Shown here: positions 24,713 through 30,539 of the stretch, piece by piece
Layout: every line of letters begins with the position of its first letter
Position numbering within the stretch: the stretch's first letter is position 1
The notes under the pieces: generated by a model
The model's input: only the letters and a program-made list of their open reading frames with translations
Database searches by the model: none
Told to the model about the DNA's origin: nothing
NCBI GenBank assembly: GCA_900318115.1
Contig: ONJJ01000015.1
Coordinates: forward strand, 1 to 64,000
Origin: an uncultured Prevotellaceae bacterium
GTDB lineage: Bacteria; Bacteroidota; Bacteroidia; Bacteroidales; Bacteroidaceae
Direction: 5' to 3'
DNA length: 64,000 bases
Made by a program: the position numbers and the translations under genes

Positions 24713-24945
24713 TGCATTCCACGGATGTCCTCCATGATTTCCTCTGCCGAGCGATGATCTTCCCAAGCCCCGCAGAAGCGGTCGGCCCACCCTTCTGAGG
24801 ACTTAGACTTTGCCGCATCCGGAGAAACCAGCGAGCCACTGAGCAGCATGATGAGCTCCAACTGAACGTTATCGCTCAATCCTTCTAATTCAACCCAATA
24901 CGGGGCTGCAGCAGGAGATGCCGTGGTGGGAACTGGTGTATTCAT
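24700..24945 (-). CDS. Antitoxin of a PIN-domain toxin-antitoxin pair (toxin broken)
   Basis: An 81-residue protein (MNTPVPTTASPAAAPYW..., then ELEGLSDNVQLELIMLLSGSL, WADRFCGAWEDHRSAEEI, MEDIRGMQGRK) that resembles the small antitoxins paired with VapC-type toxins in Bacteroidetes, where a short N-terminal fold is followed by a W/F-rich toxin-binding segment. The Met at 24945 is chosen because a -7 box at 24973-24980 overlaps the earlier ATG at 24975. The last residues come from sequence belonging to the toxin frame. The reading frame is open, but its toxin is a remnant. Confidence 0.75.
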   Translation of the reverse strand: MNTPVPTTASPAAAPYWVELEGLSDNVQLELIMLLSGSLVSPDAAKSKSSEGWADRFCGAWEDHRSAEEIMEDIRGMQGRK

Positions 24946-24972
24946 ATCTGTTAATTCTTTGGTTTCCAACCG

Positions 24973-24980
24973 CAAAGGTA
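24973..24980 (-). promoter_or_regulatory. Bacteroidetes -7 box for the antitoxin gene
   Basis: TACCTTTG on the minus strand, 28 bases upstream of the chosen start. It decides against the ATG at 24975. Confidence 0.6.
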
Positions 24981-25072
24981 CAGAAAAAAAAGAGAAAAAG
25001 CGGAAAGAAACAATGAAAAAAATGGAGTCAGAGAACTGAAAACAATGTATTTTCCCAAAAACGAAACAAATA

Positions 25073-26335
25073 CTATGTACGAATCAGCAACTTTTCCGGC
25101 AAAAAAGTCTCGCCATCGTGGAGGCAAACGACAGGCCACTCGCTGCCGAAAAGGCGTTCAAAGGCTGCGGGGTGGTCGGTGTGAATGGGGATGATGGCAG
25201 ACGGACGTAGAATGGCGAACACTTTTGGGAGCTCCTGCATATCGCAGTGACCGCTGGTGTGCAGGTACTCGTAATCCTCCTCCAGCGCCCTGGCGAGATT
25301 TTCGTTGTAGGCTTCCGAGTCCTCTCTCAGATAACCCCGCCACATGGAAAGAACCTTCTTATCTACCGGTATCTGTGCCAGCAGATCATCGAATCGCTCA
25401 CCGGGGCGGGCTATGAGCACGTAGCCATATTTGGCAAGAGCGTACTTGAACCTGTCGGCTACAAAGAATCGATTCTTTTTATATTTGTGATAACAGAGCA
25501 CCTCCGGCTTGAAGCCGTCGTACTGATATAGCGGCGAACGGGTCCAGATGGAACGACTATTAACAACGGCATCCATGACGTACTTCTGATATTCGTCTAC
25601 ATAGAATCGTCGTCCAGCCCTCAAGGCAGCGTGGTACAGCGAGAACAACCGGTCGATATTCGTGGAAGAGAGGTAGACGACACAGCCCTTGTTCTCCCGG
25701 AACAGCGTTTCGAAGTCCTGCTGGAGCGCGCGCTCCGTTTTGCTGGAGGCGTCCGGTCGCGAGACATTCGTGCCTTCGCAAACCACATAATCCACCTTCC
25801 CCACAAACGTCTGAAGCATCTTTTCATACTTACCACTCCTGAAGCCGTGCAGGCGGAAATCGCCGGTGTGAAAGACAGACATTCCGCCTGCAGAAATCTT
25901 GAAGGCGTAGGCGTCGAAGGCGGAATGATCCATGGTCAAAGGAAGGATTTGGAATGGACCGAACGAGAGCCTTTCCGTCTCCTTGAATGTCCTGACGTGC
26001 TCCAGTCGCTCAAGCATCGCTTGATGAACGGGGCTCTTGGATTTCATGTAGTTCGAGACAACCCGCTGGATTTGGCATCCCACCTCACCCATATAAATAG
26101 GCAGTTCCGCAGGCAGCTGAGTGATGCAGCCTATGTGGTCGCCGTGGTAGTGAGTAATGAATAACGCGCTCTTCGAGAGGTCGCCGTGCGTCAGACCAGC
26201 CACCTTCAGCACACCAGACTTAGGGCCACCAGCCAGCTCTTCGCCGTAGTCGACGAAGAGCCGCCAGCCGTCCTGCTTATATTCCGTCACACACCCACCA
26301 ATCTGATGGGTGCCGCGATGGATGGTGATGGTCAT
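25073..26335 (-). CDS. Beta-CASP metallo-beta-lactamase-fold nuclease, RNase J-like
   Basis: A 420-residue protein. The metal-binding signature HYHGDH is at residues 62-67, a further Asp in HTGDFR near 155, and the beta-CASP motifs HTSGH (near 366) and IPIHTDH (near 388) sit at the C-terminal end. RNase J and related enzymes with this arrangement cut or trim RNA, and sometimes DNA. It is shorter than housekeeping RNase J (about 550). It follows the PD-(D/E)XK-like gene at 26339 with 3 bases between them, so they form one operon under the promoter at 27055-27086. The pairing suggests a nucleic-acid defence or repair role, which is inference. Confidence 0.85.
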   Translation of the reverse strand: MTITIHRGTHQIGGCVTEYKQDGWRLFVDYGEELAGGPKSGVLKVAGLTHGDLSKSALFITHYHGDHIGCITQLPAELPIYMGEVGCQIQRVVSNYMKSKSPVHQAMLERLEHVRTFKETERLSFGPFQILPLTMDHSAFDAYAFKISAGGMSVFHTGDFRLHGFRSGKYEKMLQTFVGKVDYVVCEGTNVSRPDASSKTERALQQDFETLFRENKGCVVYLSSTNIDRLFSLYHAALRAGRRFYVDEYQKYVMDAVVNSRSIWTRSPLYQYDGFKPEVLCYHKYKKNRFFVADRFKYALAKYGYVLIARPGERFDDLLAQIPVDKKVLSMWRGYLREDSEAYNENLARALEEDYEYLHTSGHCDMQELPKVFAILRPSAIIPIHTDHPAAFERLFGSEWPVVCLHDGETFLPEKLLIRT

Positions 26336-26338
26336 GGA

Positions 26339-27025
26339 TTATTTATTGATTTTATCGCTAATATTTTCACCTTGGACATCCCCTTTACTCCTACGATCAC
26401 TTTTTCCTTCTAATGCATAGCAGTAAAAGATTGCACCATTATTAATCTCAAGTTTTTTCTTTAAAGAACCAACTGTTCTTTTTGTTGAATCGCCTTCTGT
26501 ATATGATTTGATGACCTCTATAAAATAGCGAAGTACATCATCACCACCTTCTTCAGAATTATTAAGCTTCACAAAATCTTTTAGATGCTCATGTTCATCA
26601 GCGTTATTTGCTTTAAATTCAATGAGACATTTACGCTTAAGGTTCTCATCGAATATGACTAAATCAAACTCCGCTGACCTTCCACCATCAGAATTTGGTT
26701 TAGGATTACATCCCTCTTTCTTAGTAAAACCAGAGTATTTATCTATTGTCGGTGTCTCTATAGAATAGAACAAATTCAACCCTTTAGTATCACAATAATC
26801 GTTGAGAGCTTCTACAAAGCAAAAACGAAGTTCTTGCTCACTAATTCTTGTTCCATTCTTTTCCTTGTCTTTATAATATGCAGGAAACACTAATCTGCAT
26901 TCTTTTTTGGGGCAAGTGATGGGCGTCTTTGTATAACCTTCTTTATGTTGGTAAGCGTTACTTAAGCGAAAAAAAGTTTTCTCGATTATTGCATCTACAT
27001 GCTTTTTTAAATCTTGTTTATCCAT
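26339..27025 (-). CDS. PD-(D/E)XK nuclease-like protein, AT-rich
   Basis: A 228-residue protein. The only motif I can point to is Asp121 in GGRSAEFDLVIFDE followed by CLIEFKAN, so Asp121, Glu136 and Lys138 give the D-x(n)-ExK active-site pattern of restriction-endonuclease-like enzymes. Many lysines and asparagines, and an AT content clearly above its neighbours, suggest recent acquisition. It is the first gene of a two-gene unit with the beta-CASP nuclease. No methyltransferase or specificity protein lies nearby, so this is not an ordinary restriction-modification pair. Fold assignment is inference from the motif. Confidence 0.65.
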   Translation of the reverse strand: MDKQDLKKHVDAIIEKTFFRLSNAYQHKEGYTKTPITCPKKECRLVFPAYYKDKEKNGTRISEQELRFCFVEALNDYCDTKGLNLFYSIETPTIDKYSGFTKKEGCNPKPNSDGGRSAEFDLVIFDENLKRKCLIEFKANNADEHEHLKDFVKLNNSEEGGDDVLRYFIEVIKSYTEGDSTKRTVGSLKKKLEINNGAIFYCYALEGKSDRRSKGDVQGENISDKINK

Positions 27026-27054
27026 AATTGTAATTATTTATAGGTTTAACGCCA

Positions 27055-27086
27055 CAAAAATATTAAAGTTTATTTGTTCCTCCAAA
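27055..27086 (-). promoter_or_regulatory. Bacteroidetes promoter for the nuclease pair
   Basis: On the minus strand, TTTG at 27083-27086 and TATTTTTG at 27055-27062 are separated by 20 bases. Expected start about 27048, some 23 bases before the start codon at 27025. Confidence 0.75.
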
Positions 27087-27099
27087 CAATTAACATTCT

Positions 27100-27174
27100 T
27101 TATGCCTCTTCATCCAGATTTACTTCCGCAAATCCCAAATCTGAGGTGTGGAATGCCTTATATTTCAGTTTCAT
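27100..27174 (-). CDS. Possible 24-residue frame overlapping the end of the DnaE-like gene
   Basis: A small open frame, MKLKYKAFHTSDLGFAEVN ending in DEEA, overlaps the last 17 bases of the 282-residue gene in another frame. It could be a coupled small protein or the true tail of the larger protein after a frameshift. Support is only position and an acidic, protein-like composition. Confidence 0.3.
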   Translation of the reverse strand: MKLKYKAFHTSDLGFAEVNLDEEA

Positions 27175-28006
27175 AATGATATCGCGAAACGACTCGGCTG
27201 ACTGCGTGAGCTTTCAGGAAAGCCCGCGGGTTGCTGGTGAGACGCTGCCAGGCAGTTTCTGCTTCTCGCAGCGTGATGCCTTTGAGGTTGCCGAAGATTT
27301 CTTTCCTGAAGGCCTCCACTTGCTCCGCCTCGCCTCGCTGGATGGCGAGGCGTATTCGGTTGGCTTTGAGACTTCCTACGTGAAAGGTCTGCCGAAGAAT
27401 ATCCATCATTTGCTCCTGATATATCACGATGTCACTGCCAAGAGTGCCATTGATGTAAGCCTCATACAAATCCATGGTCTGAGGGAAAGAGAGGGCATAG
27501 CGAGCCATCTCGTCTTCGAGACTCTCCGTCAGAGGGCGCTCCCGCTTGTGGCTCAGATATTCCATCGCTGTCAAGTCTTGCAACAGCGTTTTGCGGATGG
27601 CTGGGATGTCGAAATCTCCTGCATTAGATTGCAGCATATCCTCAGCTCCCTTCATAAACTCCCCGAACCGATTCGCCTCTATATCGAACTGGAATTTGGG
27701 CGGTGCTTCGTTGACGAAGCGGGCTGAGTGAAGAGCATATCTGACGGGATCTATCTCCGTGAGTCCCAGGCAGTAGCAGACGATGGACGACGGCATGCCA
27801 CCGCGCGCCCAACATTCAATCTGCGCCGAGGCAGCGAAGTGCCTGAAAATCCAGAATGCCAGGATGTAGTAGTCCACGAAGCCGGCATCAATGATATGCT
27901 TCTTCTCCCAGAGGAATCGCAGGAGGGCTTGCTGGCCGGGCTTGCTGCCGTAGCGCATTTTCATGCCTGCGGCAACAAGTCCGTGAAAGAGTTCCAAGTG
28001 TGTCAT
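27158..28006 (-). CDS. Small protein resembling DNA polymerase III alpha (DnaE) palm and thumb, probably inactive
   Basis: A 282-residue protein that reads like excised pieces of a C-family polymerase. Residues ~35-110 follow the DnaE palm pattern: a GFVDYYILAFWIF helix, then ARGGMPSSIVCYCLGLTEID (DnaE GRGSAAGSLVAYxLGIT), then RYALHSARFVNE and FQFDIEANR where DnaE has PDFDIDF. Residues ~192-280 follow the later DnaE segment: DIVIYQEQMMDIL (GVIVYQEQVMQI), then NPRAFLKAHAVSRVVSRY (GYGFNKSHAAAYALIAY). The second catalytic Asp is Glu, and the PHP, most of the fingers and the tau-binding parts are absent, so polymerase activity is unlikely. It is the last gene of a three-gene operon. Confidence 0.7.
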   Translation of the reverse strand: MTHLELFHGLVAAGMKMRYGSKPGQQALLRFLWEKKHIIDAGFVDYYILAFWIFRHFAASAQIECWARGGMPSSIVCYCLGLTEIDPVRYALHSARFVNEAPPKFQFDIEANRFGEFMKGAEDMLQSNAGDFDIPAIRKTLLQDLTAMEYLSHKRERPLTESLEDEMARYALSFPQTMDLYEAYINGTLGSDIVIYQEQMMDILRQTFHVGSLKANRIRLAIQRGEAEQVEAFRKEIFGNLKGITLREAETAWQRLTSNPRAFLKAHAVSRVVSRYHYETEI

Positions 28007-28014
28007 TTTCAGCC

Positions 28015-28515
28015 CTATCCTTTGAGCACCCTCTTGAATTCGACCACCATATTCTGCCGCTTCAGTATAGGCTGCCCCAGTCGCGTGGTGACGCCCTCGC
28101 AGTGCGCCTTCACCCAGTCCACTACCCGGTTGCGAATCTCGTTATCGTAGGCGATGGTCACTTGCAGGGGCTTCTGGGCGGCGAAGAGGCCGGGAAGATA
28201 GCTGGCGCTGTCGGGGCAGAACGACGTGATGTCGAGGATGAAAGGCACGAGTGTGCCGTTCAGGGAGCACTTGTCCGCTTCCGGCTCGAAGCCGAGCTCG
28301 CGGCGCACACCACTCACGATTTCGGCGAGGGCGAAAAGGTCGTCCGTCAGGCCGTTCTGGCAGATGGCATCCAGTTCTGCCTCGAGTTCCTGCTCCAGCC
28401 CTGCGAGGTCAAGACCCTTCTGCTTGATGTTGTATTTCACCTGGAAGCGGAACGATTCGCCTTTGGCACGGGCGGCCAGCTGGGCCTTGCGCTTTTGGTT
28501 TTGGTTTTTGCTCAT
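28015..28515 (-). CDS. Second small DnaE-palm-like protein
   Basis: A 166-residue protein with a basic N-terminus (SKNQNQKRKAQ). Residues ~38-145 can be laid over the same DnaE palm segment: EAELDAICQNGLTDDLFALAEIV (ELxxIxxMGFxDYFLIV), CSLNGTLVPFILDITSFCPD (GSAAGSLVAYxLGIT), and LQVTIAYDNEIRNRVVDWVK where DnaE has MPDIDIDFxxxxRDxVIxYV. Only one of the catalytic acids could be present. It overlaps the upstream sigma-like gene by 4 bases (ATGA) and is 8 bases before the 282-residue gene, so three products are probably made together. The relation to DnaE is my reading, weaker than for the next gene. Confidence 0.6.
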   Translation of the reverse strand: MSKNQNQKRKAQLAARAKGESFRFQVKYNIKQKGLDLAGLEQELEAELDAICQNGLTDDLFALAEIVSGVRRELGFEPEADKCSLNGTLVPFILDITSFCPDSASYLPGLFAAQKPLQVTIAYDNEIRNRVVDWVKAHCEGVTTRLGQPILKRQNMVVEFKRVLKG

Positions 28516-28910
28516 TGTTTTTGGATTTTTTTGTTAATATTGTCGATGATTTCTCTCAGTCTCTTCTCCGTCAGCCCGCGTTGCTCGGCTATCAGCCGCA
28601 GGCTCTTACCTTCTCCGAGACTTTGCATGATTTCTCGTTCGCGAGCCGTCAGGGCGTTCTCCCCGGGAATCGGTTTGCCAGCCTGGACAGCAGCTATCGC
28701 AACCGATATGCTCTTGCGCATAAATTTGAGGGCGTAGACTGCGAATTGCTTGTGTTCGTCCCAGGTTTCGGCAGCCCTCTCCAGTCCTTTGCCGGCCTGT
28801 TCGAGGAGCTGTTCCCACGTGAGTCCTTGGTCCAGATACTGCCTTGCTACCGCTTCCAGGTTGCGGCGGCTCTCTTCGAGCAATGTTTCGGTTTTTAGGT
28901 TTATGACCAT
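28512..28910 (-). CDS. 132-residue sigma-70-like protein with region 2 and an HTH
   Basis: Residues ~17-73 follow the sigma-70 region 2 pattern: NLEAVARQYLDQGLTWEQLL, then AGKGLERAAETWDEHKQFA and VYALKFMRKSIS, compared with NLRLV...GLxxxDLIQEGxxGLxxAxxxFD...FxxYAxxxIRxxI. Residues ~86-128 are a LuxR/region 4-like helix-turn-helix (LTAREREIMQSLGEGKSL, IAEQRGLTEKRLREI). The -10-contacting aromatic cluster of region 2.3-2.4 is reduced, so it may be a specialised or degraded sigma factor or a DNA-binding regulator. First gene of the operon with two DnaE-like proteins; overlap of 4 bases with the next. Confidence 0.72.
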   Translation of the reverse strand: MVINLKTETLLEESRRNLEAVARQYLDQGLTWEQLLEQAGKGLERAAETWDEHKQFAVYALKFMRKSISVAIAAVQAGKPIPGENALTAREREIMQSLGEGKSLRLIAEQRGLTEKRLREIIDNINKKIQKQ

Positions 28911-29087
28911 CTTTGACTTTTTTTGTGCGTTAGGAGGAATAGCCCTCCATTATATATATACGAAGAGGAAATGTAAAAAAACACAAAAAAAGGGCGTTTT
29001 TGCAATTTGATGTGCAAAAACTCCGCAGAAAGAAGCAGAAAAATGTGTTTTTTTTGCTAATCTAGCGTTCATCAACGCTATCAACAG

Positions 29088-30005
29088 TCAGTTGTCATAT
29101 CTCCCAAAGAGCTTCCTTGCCTCCTCCTTCATCCTTTCTCTCAACCCCTCGGGTTCGAGCACCTCAACTCTATCACCCATCGCCAGCAACTGACTAATCA
29201 GATCCGGCGTCAGGCACAGGCGATAGGTGAACTCTGCATACTCCCCACGAGAGTACTTCTTCAAACTTTGAGTTCTGTGGAGCGGCGTGGAGAGGAGGTA
29301 TTCAGCCTGAATGCCATAGGCACGAATCTTCACATTCTCGATGGGCAATTCAGGGTCCACATAAATACCAACCACGTTCTCATAATATTTTTTCGCATCG
29401 AAGTCTTTTGGCATGTCGAATTTGGTCTTCAGGATTTCGACATCAAGCATACGATCCAGCGACAAGTGGCGAAGTCCCTGCTGCTCCTTCAAGTATCCCA
29501 ACAGATACCAGCGATGAGCGTAGACTTTCAGTGCATAGGGCTGGACATGAAATTGCTGCCGGTGCTCCTCGCCTTGTTCGCCTTCAAACTTCTGATAGTC
29601 AATTACCAATTCGGTGTTCGTCCGCAGTGCCTCGAGGATTGGTTTAAGATATCTGGTTCCACAAGGAATCTCTTCCAGAAGGATTCTGTCCTGCAAGCTG
29701 TTGTAAGTCGCGAAACCCTCCGGGATGCTATAATTATCCAACGCCCATTTGGCTAATTTGTTCTGTTCCAGGACTTCCGGGTTCTTGACATAATACACGT
29801 TTCCCTTGGATCTGTCACATTCTATCACCACTCCGAACATCTCCTGAATGCCCTCTCGGTGCTCGTGAAAAGTACGTTTCGACAACATACCATCGAACGC
29901 AGGATTATCTACCCACAACCTGCAAATCTCATCAAACGTGAGAGGACTGCTTTGGAGGAGCGTGTCCAGTAGCCAGAAATACCGGTTATAAGTCTTGCTA
30001 ATCAT
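29088..30005 (-). CDS. WYL-domain transcriptional regulator
   Basis: A 305-residue regulator. The N-terminal ~90 residues form a winged helix-turn-helix (YNRYFWLLDTLLQSSPLTFDEICRLW, then LSKRTFHEHREGIQEMFG). The WYL domain spans ~130-215 with HVQPYALKVYAHRWYLLGY as its signature, followed by the WCX-type C-terminal extension (~225-300). WYL proteins respond to ligands, often nucleotides or nucleic acids, and regulate phage-defence and DNA-repair loci. Position, directly upstream of the sigma/DnaE-like operon and transcribed the same way, makes it a plausible controller of the island; that is inference. The 177-base gap downstream (28911-29087) is AT-rich with no gene. Confidence 0.9.
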   Translation of the reverse strand: MISKTYNRYFWLLDTLLQSSPLTFDEICRLWVDNPAFDGMLSKRTFHEHREGIQEMFGVVIECDRSKGNVYYVKNPEVLEQNKLAKWALDNYSIPEGFATYNSLQDRILLEEIPCGTRYLKPILEALRTNTELVIDYQKFEGEQGEEHRQQFHVQPYALKVYAHRWYLLGYLKEQQGLRHLSLDRMLDVEILKTKFDMPKDFDAKKYYENVVGIYVDPELPIENVKIRAYGIQAEYLLSTPLHRTQSLKKYSRGEYAEFTYRLCLTPDLISQLLAMGDRVEVLEPEGLRERMKEEARKLFGRYDN

Positions 30006-30030
30006 GGCTCTCTGCAGTAAAAATATTTAC

Positions 30031-30399
30031 TCACCGCTCGACATCGAGAGCGACACCGGCGCCGGCGCAGTCGGCACCCATCGGGGGATTTTCCTTGAGA
30101 AGTTCGAGGTGGATGGCCGCGGCCTCGGGGAAGCGGTCGAAGAGGGCTTGGCAGATGCGGCCTGCGACGTGCTCCAGCAGCTGGGAGGGGACGGCCATCT
30201 CGGCCTTCACGACTTCAAAGGCATCGGCATAAGAAATGGTGCCGGCGAGGTCGTCGGTGGCCTGGGCGCGGCTGAAGTCCGTCTGGATGCGGAGGTTCAG
30301 CGTAAAATATGCCCCCACGGCACGCTCCTGGGGGAGCACGCCGTGGTGGGCAAAGATGCGAATGTCTTTCAGAATAATCTTTGAAGAAAGAGCTGTCAT
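30031..30399 (-). CDS. folB: Dihydroneopterin aldolase
   Basis: A 122-residue folate-pathway enzyme converting 7,8-dihydroneopterin to 6-hydroxymethyl-dihydropterin. Diagnostic parts are KIILKDIRIFAHHGVLPQER (FolB GIxxxGxHGxxPxE), TISYADAFEVVKAEM near 73, LLEHVAGRICQALFD near 92, and LKENPPMGADCAGAGVAL at the end with the KxxPP motif. Downstream of nrdJ on the same strand, across 136 bases of nested palindromes. Conserved and firm. Confidence 0.95.
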   Translation of the reverse strand: MTALSSKIILKDIRIFAHHGVLPQERAVGAYFTLNLRIQTDFSRAQATDDLAGTISYADAFEVVKAEMAVPSQLLEHVAGRICQALFDRFPEAAAIHLELLKENPPMGADCAGAGVALDVER

Positions 30400-30438
30400 T
30401 TAACCGTAGTCTTTTTCATAACGTTACCGGCGTAATTC

Positions 30439-30539
30439 ACAGCGTTCCGCTGTCCTCCGACGGAAAAGTCTCGGTTTGAAGACTTTTCCTCTAATCGCTA
30501 CGGCGTGGCATTCAGTCACCCCGCTTGACGAGCGATTAG
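30439..30539. repeat. Nested palindromes between nrdJ and folB
   Basis: Three perfect inverted repeats lie within 100 bases: ACAGCG-TTC-CGCTGT (30439-30453), GGAAAAGTCT...AGACTTTTCC (30462-30471 with 30480-30489), and CTAATCGCT...AGCGATTAG (30491-30499 with 30531-30539). The last arm overlaps the nrdJ stop codon at 30536-30538. The whole looks like a compact inserted element more than a single terminator. Confidence 0.65.

Noticed and set aside
28911-29087. Gap between the sigma-like gene and the WYL regulator considered for a small RNA
   Set aside because: AT-rich with no convincing hairpin-plus-T-run or promoter pair.
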